Assembly: GCF_963662255.1 (NCBI RefSeq) | Contig: NC_085055.1 | Span: forward strand, 3,589,102 to 3,653,101 | DNA: 64,000 nt | Source of the DNA: Cinclus cinclus | Taxonomy: Eukaryota > Chordata > Aves > Passeriformes > Cinclidae | Direction of reading: 5' to 3' | Shown: positions 1 to 11,720 of the stretch, one piece after another | Layout: each line of letters opens with the position of its first letter | Position numbering within the stretch: position 1 is the first letter of the stretch | Notes under the pieces: model-generated | Database searches by the model: none | Seen by the model: the letters and a program-made list of their open reading frames with translations, nothing else | What the model was told of the DNA's origin: nothing | Position numbers and translations under genes: made by a program

Positions 1-3000
1 TTGAGGGACAGAGAGGTCCTGCTTTATCCAGCACTTTCCTCAAGTCCCCTTCCTGCAATTCAGGCTCATGTTTCATCCACTGCAGTGTTGTTTCTCGCTT
101 TCCTTTGGTTAGTGCTGCAGGATGTCAGTGTGAGGATCAGGGTGGCTGGCTCTGTGTGGTAGTCCCTGGGATGAGGGTGGTGCAGTCTCCTGGGAAGTGT
201 TTCTTGTGTTTTACTGCACTGGAGTGTGAATGGAGCTGGTGAAGAGCTTCTGCAGAGCTTTGTGAAGCACCTGGTCTGCTCCCCAAGTCAGGAGGGACTT
301 GTTGCCTTGCTGTAGGTCTTAAATATTATCCCCAGCCCTTGGGATGGAAGTGATGGCTTTAGGTTGTACCCTACACTGCCAGACATGCGTGTTCCTCAAG
401 GGCTCTTGCCCAGCCCAGCAGGAGATGTTTATGTTGGCTTAAGACTCTCACATCCTCTCCCTGAAGGTTTGGTATGGCAGGCGTTTTGCCAGGTTTAAAC
501 TCTGCATCAGGCTTATTTTACTTTTCTAGAGAAAATGAACTCTTAACCCCACTACCACGGGTCTGTCCTTGGCTTGTTCTGTGTCTGGGGCAAGCACCTT
601 TTAGGCTTTCTCATCTTGCCCATCTGTGAAGTACATATTAGAAATGTGGATGGTTTATTAATCTTAATAATTGCAAAGCCTTTTGAAGCCCTTGTAGAGA
701 ATTTCATCTGTATGGAGAAACACTCATTAAAGCCTATTCAGGTCACAGTGAAGGAAGTGAGACTTTGTGGTTTAAAAAAACACTCATTTCAAAATTCTCT
801 TTAAAGTATTGCAGCATCTACATTAAAACTGAGGAGGGCTATTGATTTAATGCACACAATATGATATTGTGCTGTTAGGTTTTTCTTTCAGTAGAAATTT
901 GCTATTGATTGTTTTCACTTTGACCAGATAGAAATGAATAGTGAAGTAAGTTTTCAAAAGTTGCCAATATGAAAAAAAAAAAAAATCTGAACAGTTTCTT
1001 GCCATTTTTGATGTAGTGTATTTGTAATGATCTCATTCTTTCTCATACTTAAGGAAATCGTTGTCTCCATTTTCTTGAGTATAGATTTAAGCTTAAAATG
1101 CAAGTTTGTATAAATGGCAGTACTTCATGACTTGCTGTTACAATTCATAGGCAGGAAAATGTGAATGTTGCAGATATTTGAAGGGACTTTGGCTGAAATT
1201 ACCCTGACTTAGACTCTTTTCAGCCCTGCTGGCTTTGAGGGAGGGATATGAGGCAGCAGAAGACTTGATGCACCATTAACCACTCTAAAATAGAGGACCT
1301 TCTTGACTTAGGTATTTGCAGCTCAGACTGAAATCACTGAGAGGTTGAAATGTGAAACAATGCAAGTTCAGGTTGAAACGAACTGTCCCAGCAGAATTTG
1401 GGAGAGAGCAGGGGCAAAGTGTTAAAATACCACTTTATATACAATGGCTTTGTCTGGCAGAGTCCCTCCTGACTGCATACACCCTAAGCGTGTTTGGAAG
1501 CTTCATTATTGGTTAAAGATGTGCTGTCACCATGGAGTAAATGAGAAATCATAATCTCCTGCTGGAAGTGATGGGAGACCTCACAGACTTGAGGCGTGGC
1601 TGAATCTCTCTGTCCGAGGACTCCAAGCTGGTGCCAGTCAGCATGGCAGAATAAAAGTACATCCTAGTTCAGGTGGAGAGGATAAGGAACAGCCAGAAGA
1701 GAGGAGAGGAGTTCTAACTTCAGTTGATAGGAGTGTTAGGTGATGTGGAGTGGCAGTTCTGCAATTACGTGGATCTGGGACTATGCAAGCAGAGGGAATA
1801 GTCCTGGAGCCAGAGAAGAAATTGAGGAATAGGTGCCAGAAGAATGGATGATTGTTTCATTTTTAATTCTTATTATTTATACCATTAATTTTTTATAGAT
1901 TTTTTTCTGATGCCTGAAAGTTAGTGGTTTGTGCTATAAACTGAGGTTCTGGTCTTGGCAGTGAAATGCAGCTAGAGGATTTTGGCCGGTCGGCTTGCTT
2001 AACTCTGCCCATCTGTCATCAGCATCCTCTGCTCTGTGGCAGAGAGAAACGGGGAGTTTGACTTCAGAGATGCTTGTTATGCCTGGCATGTCACTGCTCG
2101 TGACAGATCTGATGTACTCATGTAGCAATTAATGGTGGTGCAGCTTTTCTTTTGGCACCATGCTTCGTGAGTTTTCATCATCCTGCACTTAGTTTGCAGT
2201 GAACAAAACACTGAATATTGGAGACGACGAAGGCTGAGGTTGCAGATGCCTTTGCAAATAGAAAAGATGTGCTGTGGTTTAGGCCTGGCTGTGCATCAAG
2301 ATTTCTGTTTTGAACTTGTTTTCAAGATCAGAGAGATGTTTTGTCTTCATCTCGCCCTGATTTGGAGCAGAGCAACAAAATTCAATTGTTCAAGTGGACC
2401 TGAAGATCTCCCTTATTCTGCTTCAGGTCGAGAGCACCTGCACCTTCATCAGAGCCCTGCCCTGGAGCTGCTGAGTAAATCTGCAGTGATCACCATGACT
2501 CCTTTTAGAGTCCTCCCTGAAATGAGGAGCCCTTCAGCCACACAGCATCCCTGGTTCTGTGCAAGCCTTGCAGCTTGGCTGGTGCCAGCACAGCATCCCA
2601 AAAACATCCCAGTGCTGTGACTGAAGGAAAGCCCTGGGGCTTTGGGGTCCATAACCCCTCCAGGTGGGCTCTCAGGGTTGTTGCAGACCATCTCCAGCTG
2701 CTCTCTGAGCAGCTTTGCTCTGCACGAGCATGCGCCTCCTCCATGTCACACCAGAGCTGGGCTCCAGCTCGTGTTTGCTGTGAGATACTTACTTTATTGA
2801 ATGATCTAAAAATTAAACAAGCTTGTTTTTCTTGGAAAGGTCTCAATAGCCTTCATTGTAAATTTAATTCTGCTGGTGTTTCTGGAAGATCTGATTGGCA
2901 CAATCCACTGTATTGGGCCTCTTCTCAGAGATGGTCAGCAGGATGGGGTTAGGACAACATTAAAATTTCCTCAGCTGAGAACGTGACTTCTTCTATTCTA

Positions 3001-6000
3001 ATGTAAGACTAGTAAAATAAAACACTAAGTTTAAACTACTTTGCCTCAGAATGAAACTCAGTATAAATATTTAGGCGAAAAATGAAATGTTTTACAGCAA
3101 GATACAGTATTCAGCCTCTACTCACATAAAAGAAGGTAATAAAACAAAGATAATCTTTATCTTCACCAAATGAAAAAAAATCCACAACGCTGATCTCACT
3201 TAAGCCTGTATAAATAATTACTCTGAATTAATTTTGGGTTTATGTTTATTCTGCAATGTGGTTGTCTGACAGCTGTTTATATGCAGTTGTAGCTTTATAG
3301 CCTAATTCTGCTGCTGCTGATGTGAATGTCAAACTCAGCTTCCTTCAGTGGGAGGACAATTAGATCCATCTGAAGAGTAAAACTACGAGTTCTTACTTTA
3401 TAAAAGTAAATTGTTACAAAGCCCCTTCCTGTCTGTGTTTTCAGTGACTAGAATGTGTTTTCCATATTCAAACTGTAACAAGTTAAAACGTGCATTATTA
3501 TCTGTGCTGGTTCTAGTGACTATTACAACATCTTTCCAGAGTGTTTTACAGGCATAATATTTCAGGATTTTGCTTATTGTAGTCTTTAAACTGAAAAATG
3601 GCTTTCTAGAGCTGAGCTGTCCAAGTCCAGCTTGGCAGCTGCTCTGCTGCAGACTTGGACCCATCCCACTTCACATCTTGTCAATGGAGTTATTCCATAT
3701 TGTATTACAGATTTCTTATATAAATAACTCCACATCTCAAAGGGACTGAAACAACAGTTCTGGGCTGTGACTTTTCTGATCTTTTATGCCTTTGCTGGCA
3801 GTGATGTGTGTGTGGGTCCTGACTCAGCTACTGAACTCTTCTGCCTGCTTTTTTTTTTTTCCCCCTTCTTTTCCATTATTAATACCAGAGGATCCCTTAG
3901 GCACCTCAGCCTAGGTCTGCACACCCCATTTGCTGGCCAGTTTTGGTCTTCCAGCCTGGAAGGCCTGGATCATCTATGCTTTAGTAAAAGAATTACAGTA
4001 AATCTTTCATATGGGAAAAGAGCTGCTCGGAGCTTGGACTTTCTTATTTTATTCCCTTTGCCCGTATTATGTGTGACAACTAAAGTACCCAGTCATAATC
4101 ATTTCAAGCCATCATTATTTAGATTATTTTTCCCAAAGGCTATGTAATTCTTTCTGTTTCTCTGCTGTTGACAGGGATGGAAGGGACAGATTTTCGTTGT
4201 GGCTTAGTTGCTTTACCATTTGCATACCAACAAAAAGCATTTACTAAAAATCACCTTTCACTACAATAATTTAGCATACAAAAATAAGTATCTTTAAAAT
4301 ACCTTGAAAAGCTATTTCTCTCCAGAAGACTTTAAAAGTTAATTTTAATTATCAGTGCAGCAGGACAGTATTTTCACAGTGAGTATCCTTTGTAGAAGAA
4401 ATATTTTTTTCAATGCCTTCTTTTGTGGATGGGGAGGTGGGCCTCAAGATCTATTTGTACCCTCTCAAAAAAAGGGTTTTACTAAGTATATCTGCAGAAA
4501 GGTGATGGTGCCTGTCATTGAATTGAGTGGTTGATTGACTGATTGATGTCTGTGATATTTAAAATACATAGGAGGATATGCCTGTTTTTAAATAAGTATT
4601 TCTGGTTTCAATAAAGAAGGAACGAGCTGCTTTTGGATGCCGTGAGAAATTCCAAACAGTTCCTTGATTTTCTTTTTCCCAGCTACCAGTGTTGCAATGT
4701 GGGAATCCAGGTTTATTCCAGTTTCCATGATAGTCCAAGGCACTTTAGTAAAGTCAGAATTGTTTGTTCATATATCTGGTGTGGAGAGAGGTCGTCTCTT
4801 AATGAATATGTAATTTTTGAGTGGTGTGTGTGCATGTCTATGCACAAATGTTATCAAAGGGTAAGGAAAATTAAGATTAATTCTGTAAATCTGTAGGGTT
4901 TTTTAGCCAATCTTAAAGGTAATAATGCTGTTTTCCTGCTTTGCTTAGAAATGTTGTTGACATACACATACACATACAAATAAACTCCAGGTTCACTGTC
5001 CCTGAATAGCCTGGGCATTGTGGATACACACAAAGATATTCTTTAAGGGGAGCCTCTTCCTGGCTTTCCTTACAAATGCTCACAAGAAGAGCAGAACCTT
5101 CCCAAGACATGTTTTTTCTGAGGATCTGTGTCTCAGCTGAAAGTCCTTTAGGACTAAAGCTTCTGCACTAGCCTGGATATTGAAATCTCAGCACCATTAG
5201 CTGGAGTGTCCCAATTACTTTAATTGACACAGACATATTTGAGGAGAGAGGCTGTTTCCACGGTTACCAGGATTTGAATTACAGCATAACTTTTTAAAAA
5301 GAAAAAAAAATGATAGAAAAAGCCACCTTCCCTCTAAAACTCTAGTCCTATTAAAAGTCAAAGAAATTGTAGTAAGAGCGGAGTAGGCTCGTCCCAGCCC
5401 TAGTAAATATGGTCCTAAGCAAAATTATTCAATGGCTTATCTAATGCTGCAGCCACTTTGATTTGATTTATTCAAAAAGTACCAGTGTTATGACTAAATG
5501 CTCTTAAAGGATCAGTTTCTGGATCTTAGCTGCAGCCACTGGGGAATATTGTGAAACACTTTCTTCAGTGTCAGGTCCATGTGCATGTCTGGCACTGAAA
5601 GAAAACACATCTTCTCTCATCACCCCTTTTCAGGAGAAATGTGTTACAGTCAATAGAAATGAGAGCTGAGCCTTCAGCTCTGTTCTATATTAATGTTAAA
5701 AATGTTCATCTTATTATAAGTTGGCCTAATTCTAGAAATATCGTGTCTTCCAAGCACTTTAAAATAATTCTTAAAAGTCCTCCCTGCTCTGTGATGCAAC
5801 TTCTAGTTCCACTGCTGCATTCCAACATCTGTTTCACTTTAGTGGGAATTTCAAACACTTACCCTCAATGTGCTGTGTGAAAATTTGAGAGTGTGATTTT
5901 ATCCAGATTCTGAGGGCCTAACACTGGAAATGGCAGCAGGGCAGGCATGGGTTTTAGGGTGTCCTGAAAGAGGGAAGAAGTACAGGAAAATTTAGTGCCT

Positions 6001-8920
6001 AAAGTTGTCCTTCTGCCCCACTGCTGCCACTGTATTGTGAATATTGTAATACGGAGCAAGGCTGTGCTGTGACATCTGGAGCAACTTGTCAGGTTGGTGG
6101 CTTTCTTTGAGCCACCTTCCACTCTGCCCTGCAGTCCCTTCTGTCCTCCCCAGGCTCACTCTCAGGCATGGAAACCTGCAGGACTTGGCAATGGTGGCTG
6201 TAAATGAGGACAAAGCACTGGAAGGATGGAGGGAGAAGGCAGCAGGGGGAAAATCTATAAAATATACATTATTCTTTTCTTCTGGCAGCCAGTTTTGCTT
6301 TTAGCTTTGGAGATGAGCGCTGGGAATTGGCTCAGCCAGTGCTGGAGCTGAACACTTGCTGTTGTCTCCCCTTCTGTTGTCCTGTGGACTAAGTTGTGCT
6401 CAAAAGTTCAGGGGATCATTTTGTTCATAATTCTGTATATAGACCATCTATAATGGTCTAATGCAGAAAGTCTCTCTGCGTGTAAGTTCAGCCAATTAAC
6501 TTTCTGTGAACTCTCCTGCTAATTTTTCCTCTATTTCCATCACTGTAAATCAGGAACAGCATTACTGGCTCCAGTCTGAAGTCTCTTTATGCAATTGAAA
6601 GTGGAGAGTTTGAAAAGCAGCCTCCAAAAGGTTTAGTGGCAGAAATTCTCTTAAGAGAAGCAGCTTTTAGTCCTCCTGCGCTGATGCTACGTCAAGCAGT
6701 AGCCTGTGTGGAACAAGGACAGGTACCCAGTTAATTTAGACCTCAGAGTCTCCTGGGGATCTGGTACCTCCCACTGGCTCAGCTTTCTGGTTGAGCAGGT
6801 CCAGTACCATTTAAAACCCATTTTAAAGGATGCTCTGGCACACCTGCATTCCCCAGATCCCTTGCTTGTCTGCAGCACAAAGCAGCAGAAGGCACTGAGA
6901 GCCTCAGCCTGGTGAAAACATATTGATAAGCATTTGGACATGGAGCCAGAGGAGTTCTATAGCTGTGATGAGTTTAAATAAAGTTCAGTGAGGCACACTG
7001 GACTCTCAGATCATCAGTTATCTGTGTGGATGGGACTGCAGCTGTTACAGGCATGCTGTCCAGGCTCTGGAATACTCTGCTAAGGAACCATTGTCAAGGC
7101 AGGTTCATAATCAATTTTTTTATTTGACTGAAACCAATTTTTTTTCTTATTGGACCAGACTGCAAGATCTGTGGATCTTATCCAGCAGATTTATTAATTT
7201 CAAGCCATTCTGGATTATGTCAGCTTTATTGAACTATAACCATTAAAGAAAATAAAAGGCTGTTCTCAGAGCCCAAGATCTTTTCATTAAAGAATTGAAA
7301 AATGGATGAAAAGGGCTTGGGATGGATTTCCCTTCTAGTCCATGGTTCAGGTGTTTGCAAGAAATGATTTATGGGTGAATCCAGATTTCTGACTGTGTTT
7401 GGCCAGGAGAAGTGGCAACAACACCCTCTGAACAGCATAATGAAAATAAGGCATTTAATTTTTCAGTATTTTCATTAAGCAAAGCCTGCCAGTTCTAGCC
7501 ATATGTGCCATTACTGTTTTAATCATACAAATGATACATACACAGAAATGATACACAACTCACGCACTTGGAATTACTGAGTGTTCTCTATGCCACTTCT
7601 GTGAAAAATAGCCTTTTATTATGATCTTTTATAGCTCTGAATAGAGAACTGCATTCCTTAGTGTTGAACTAGGGTTTTTAGTGGCTGTGACTTGTAGCAG
7701 GAGGGTTGTGTTGAGGACCAGACACATGATGAGTAGAAAATCTGTGGAGAGAAAGCTGACAAAGACTCATTTTCTTTGTGAAACCAAATCTACCAATAAT
7801 ATCTTCTACTGGGCGTGTTTTTCTTAATTTTAAAATTCACTCTCCTCTTTCATTCTATGCAGAATTGAACACTTGGAATAAAGGAATTGTAGATAAGGGG
7901 CAGTTCCTTTGACTGCATAGGTACAGTGTTCTCCCAGTGCCTTTGTTCTGGGACCAGTACTGGTTTCTGTATGTTGGGCTGGGACCCAGTGCAAGCTCCA
8001 GCAGCAGGGAGGTGATTCTGGATGTGTCTGGAAGGGTGGTGGATGCAAAGTGACTATGGCAGCCTTATGGAAAGGCCAGGTAGGTGCAGAAACACTTGGT
8101 AGTCTCATAGGGGCTGGCACAAATCCCATCTCTGGAACCATCCCATGCAGAGCTCATGTGGTTGTGACTTAAATTGCAGAGAGACGAAAGGGAAAAAAAA
8201 AAAACAAAAACACAGAGTGAAGTTGCAGCTTTTATTTTTTCCAAAGAATTCTGTCTGTCTGGAGATCTTATTGCAAGAACTTGAAAAATGGTAAATTCAC
8301 AATGAAGTGCTTTGTTTGACAGTTTATTTAAGTATTGTCTCTTTGTAGTAGATGGTTGTGTGTAACACACGTGTGTGTTCACCTCACAGGCATGCTGTTG
8401 GAGTTTCTTATCAAATCCATGGAGGCTGTTCAGTCACCCTTGAGACACCTCCCCATGCCTGGCCATGATTTCCTAATTCCAGTTATGCAAAAACCATTTT
8501 GGGGACATGGAGTGGGAACGCAAACTTTTGTTTTATTCTAACTCATTGAAGAATTGCTTTAACACACTTTTCATCATTTATCTCCTCATTTATATTCAGC
8601 TGCTGTTCTGGGATTTGCCAGACTCAAAGGTTTTTCATTTTACTATTTCTGTCCTTGTTTAAAGGAAAAAAAGATGTAGTAGCTGGTTGCACTTAATAAT
8701 TGTCTGGGGGTGAATCCATGGCTCCCTTAAAATTGATAGAAGAGCACTCATTGACTGTAATTAAACTGAGATTTCCTTTTGAAATCTGTTTTTAATTATG
8801 AAAACAAACCTTTTTTTCCTTTGCCTTCTCCTCTCTACTCCATGTTGCATCCCTGCTCACTTGCAAGGTGTTCAAATGCTCTTAGTTGCAATTTGTAGTA
8901 ACAAGAAACTTTATTTCTTT
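1..8920. other. Unique noncoding sequence, AT-rich
   Basis: No convincing gene is visible. The open frames are short (126 codons at most), overlap each other on both strands and show no domain, signal peptide or motif that I recognise. The stretch contains an A14 run (972-985), a short CACATA run (4962-4979), a few imperfect GATT units (4531-4548) and many T- or A-rich tracts. A weak MIR-like SINE relic at 571-635 is listed separately. The sequence could be intergenic or intronic; nothing here decides between them. Confidence 0.7.
571..635 (+). repeat. Possible MIR-like (CORE-SINE) relic
   Basis: The order of short words resembles the central part of the MIR SINE consensus: a CTGTGT block, then GGGGCAAGCACC where MIR has a GGGCAAGTCACTT-like block, then a pyrimidine-rich segment ending in CCCATCTGTGAAGT, close to the MIR word CCCATCTGTAAAAT. 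MIR relics exist at low copy in bird genomes and are always old and diverged, which fits. The match is short and comes from memory of the consensus, so it could be chance. Confidence 0.25.
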
Positions 8921-9295
8921 TGAATGATCAACTTGTGGGACAGACAAGGATCATCCAGTCCAATCCCTGGTCCTGTACAGACACCCCAACAATCCCATAC
9001 CTGAGAGTGTTACCCAAAAACTCCTGGAGCTCTGGCAGCCTCAGGGCTGTGCCCATTCCCTGGGGAGCAGTGGCCACCATCTTCTGGGGAAAGAAACTTT
9101 TCTGAAATCCACCCAAACCTGCCCTGACACAGCTCCAGACACTCCTCTGGGTCCAGTCCCTGGTCCCAAGCGAGAAGAGGTCAGTGCCTTTCCCTTCCCC
9201 TTCTCAGGAAGTTGTAGGTTCCTCCAGACCCTTCACTGTTTTCATAGCCCTGCATGCTCAGCTTTACTTAGTAATTCTTGTACCTTTTGAAGAGG
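8921..9295 (-). repeat. CR1 LINE 3' fragment, antisense
   Basis: Read on the plus strand this is the reverse complement of an avian CR1 3' end. The recognisable words come in the expected order: GGATCATCCAGTCCAATCCC, then GAGCTCTGGCAGCCTCAGGG, then CTGTGCCCATTCCCTGGGGA, then AACCTGCCCTGACACAGCTC, then GAGAAGAGGTCAGTGCCTTT and finally AGGAAGTTGTAGGTTCCTCC. Similarity fades after about 9240 but an AGACCCTTCACTGTTTTCAT segment still fits the next part of the CR1 consensus. The element is 5'-truncated, the usual state of CR1 copies. It carries no usable reverse transcriptase frame. The 61- and 62-codon open frames on the two strands here are by-products of the repeat. Confidence 0.9.
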
Positions 9296-10414
9296 AGACA
9301 TTGCCCTTCAAGAACAGTTTTTGTTGCTGGCAGCAAGCAGAACGTGCTCGATGTCTGTTAAATGTCTGTAGGTTGCCTGTTCATCCCTGGAGTTGTTCCT
9401 GAGAGGAGCTGCAAGTCCCGACTGAAGGTATTAGAGTGCATGGAAGCCTTTAAGATCTCACCCCGAATGTCTCACTGGGCACTCAATTGTCCTACTGAAA
9501 TTAAAAATTAATTTAGCACATGCTGGAAGTTCTGAAGCAGTTGGCGGAGTTGAAGCCTGTTGTAGAAATATCCTGCTCTGCTTCCCCAGCAAAAGCCTTT
9601 TGATACCTTCTTTGAAGAGCTGATTCTGTCTGCAGTGGCCACCAGGTATTTGCAGAAACCTGCGAGCAGTGTTTCCTAAATCTGCGCACTGTAAATAAAC
9701 CCAGTGGCTGCTTTAGCCAGCGTTGTTTTGTGGCAAGCCCTGGGTTTGTGGGGCCTTTGTGAAGAGGGAATTGGATGTACAAGTTCCTCCATTGTTAGGT
9801 AACCTCAGCAACCAGCTCCTCTGACAGTGAACATGAAAGGGGCTCGTGTCTCTAGACATTGCCTTGCTGCAGTTGCGTTTCTATAACAACTTGAGGAATC
9901 ATTAATAAATTTGAAACACAGCTTCTCCCCCAAAGCGTTTCTTGCAGCAGAATGGGGGCTCGTGCTGGATTTCAAAGAGAACATCATGTCTACAATTTAT
10001 TTTCAGAGTAAAATATATTTCTTTTTGAATCAGAATTGAGGCGATACACTGAATTAAAAAATCCCTGATGGCTCTAAAATTTGTCCAGTGGGTAGCTTGC
10101 TTAAACAAGTAATTATTTCTAACATTCTGTAAATTATTAACTCCTTTAAGATGTGAACACATTTATCAGTTGAACTCTTCTTGTAGTGTTTTCCCTTCCT
10201 ATGTTATTTTTCCACTTCTCTTGTATCTGGAGATTCAAAAATAACTGAAGATCTTGCAGGTTTATTCCCACTTATTTTTAGATTTTGGTAGTGCTCACCT
10301 CTTTGGATTTTTCAAAGACTGCTTCTGAGAAAATTCATTAATGATGCTTTTTTGAGATACGTATTTCATGGGATTATAAAAAGCAGCTTCTGAGCCCATT
10401 TCTTACAACCAATT

Positions 10415-10500
10415 TGTTCTTGGGGCCGTCAGTTAATTTGTCTGTTCCTCAGTTTCTGAAATAAAACTGAGCTTATCTTGTAATGAGGTGTTTGACAACT
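10415..10500 (+). repeat. Probable MIR-like (CORE-SINE) relic
   Basis: The words CTTGGGGC, GTCAGTTAATTTGTCTG and TTCCTCAGTTTCTGAAATAA follow the order and spacing of the MIR block that reads roughly CTTGGGCAAGTCACTTAACC and then CTCTGTTCCTCAGTTTCCTC. A GTAATGAGGTG segment afterwards could be the degraded next section. No tRNA promoter boxes are intact and there is no target-site duplication. This would be an ancient amniote-wide SINE remnant rather than a recent bird insertion. The similarity was judged by eye against remembered consensus. Confidence 0.4.
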
Positions 10501-11069
10501 GTTACATAGCTAACGAGAATGAGAAAGTGTGGTCACAGAAAGAGCTTTAGAAACTTTGCTAACCTTGTGCAAAATATATTACTTTTTACCAAAGGTTGTA
10601 CCTCTGTGGCTGCCATCCTTGGGAGTGAAAAAAGAAAAAAAAAGCCAGCATGTAGACAACTGTTTTCTAGGTTTTATTTGTTGCATTGCCACCTGTAATC
10701 TCCCCAGAAATATTGCAATAAGCTAAGTGCTCAAAGAATTTATGCATATTGCAGCATCTCCTTGTTTGTGGTTTGACCTAATAATGCTACATCTGTTCAC
10801 TGGTTATCATTTACAGAGGGACCTGATTTAGGGCTCTAATAAATATTAGCCAGTGCTCATACAACATGACTTCCAGTTAAAGTTATTCTTCCAATTTAAT
10901 TTTTGAGATAGTAGATCTCATTGCAGGTGCATAGGCATCCCCAGTAATGGCAAAACATCCTTGGTGCAAATGGAATGTTCTGAAGAGCCTGTAATTATGA
11001 CAGAGGCTTGATCAATATTTATTTTCTGGAAGATCTACTGTGGCTTTCTTGGTGGAGGGCTGGTGAAGT

Positions 11070-11180
11070 GATTTACCTTCCGTTGAAATGCGCCGAGCGC
11101 CACGTCGTAAAACCAGATAAGACAGTTAATCTAAAAGTCCATTGTGGAATAACAAATGTTATTATTATGGCCTGTGCAGA
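11070..11180. other. CpG-retaining block, candidate conserved element
   Basis: Six CpG dinucleotides fall within about 28 bp (11080-11107), in sequence that is otherwise AT-rich and nearly free of CpG. They are followed by a GATA-type site (AGATAAG, 11115-11121) and a TGTGGAATAACAAATG segment that contains a RUNX-like TGTGG core. Retention of CpG in a methylated vertebrate genome suggests either constraint or an unmethylated element. No coding frame is convincing; the minus strand is open here but unrecognisable. The function is unknown and conservation could not be tested. Confidence 0.25.
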
Positions 11181-11589
11181 ACAGCCCAGTGTGTTCCTAG
11201 AGAGCAGCCTGGATGATTCATGTGGTCCTTGTTTCCATTCCAGCTGTCCGGGATGAGTAATGGTGTGCTGGCCAGAACATGAGATTTTCACAGCTCCTCC
11301 TCTTCGTGCAGATCTGGTGTTCCACACCAGCTCTGTCTGCTGTTAGCTGAATGTCTCGAATCTCCACTTTCAGAGGACAAAAATACACAGGCGTTGCTGA
11401 GTAGAGTTGAGAGGAACTCTGCTAATTCTTCTCTTAGTTCATTCGGGCTCGTTAGTGAAATGAGCTCAGGATGAAGAGCCCAGCTCAGTCCAGTTGCATC
11501 TCTGTTGAATATAAAACACTGACTTGGAGCCGTCTCTTGTTTGCCCTATAATTTTCAGCCATTGACTCTGTTCTATGATGCCCTCAGGA

Positions 11590-11720
11590 GGTTATTAAGA
11601 AAGTAACTCATTATGGGAATCCAAAGTGTAGCGATAATCACTCGCCATAAACTGCGTAATGGAAGAATTTTATAGATTGTTAAAGCTCATTTTAACATTC
11701 TTTATTTCATCTTCTGCTTT
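11590..11720. other. AT-rich block with retained CpG, candidate conserved element
   Basis: The sequence has the look of a vertebrate conserved noncoding element. It combines AT-rich homeodomain-like words, a CCATAAA word of the Cdx/Hox type (11645-11651) and three CpG sites close together (11631-11656) in a CpG-poor setting. No tandem structure and no repeat similarity are evident. No coding frame is supported. It lies about 450 bp downstream of the 11080 CpG block, so the two may be one regulatory neighbourhood. This is inference from composition only. Confidence 0.2.

Noticed and set aside
4531..4548. GATT-type microsatellite
   Set aside because: About four imperfect units only; too short to call a microsatellite array.
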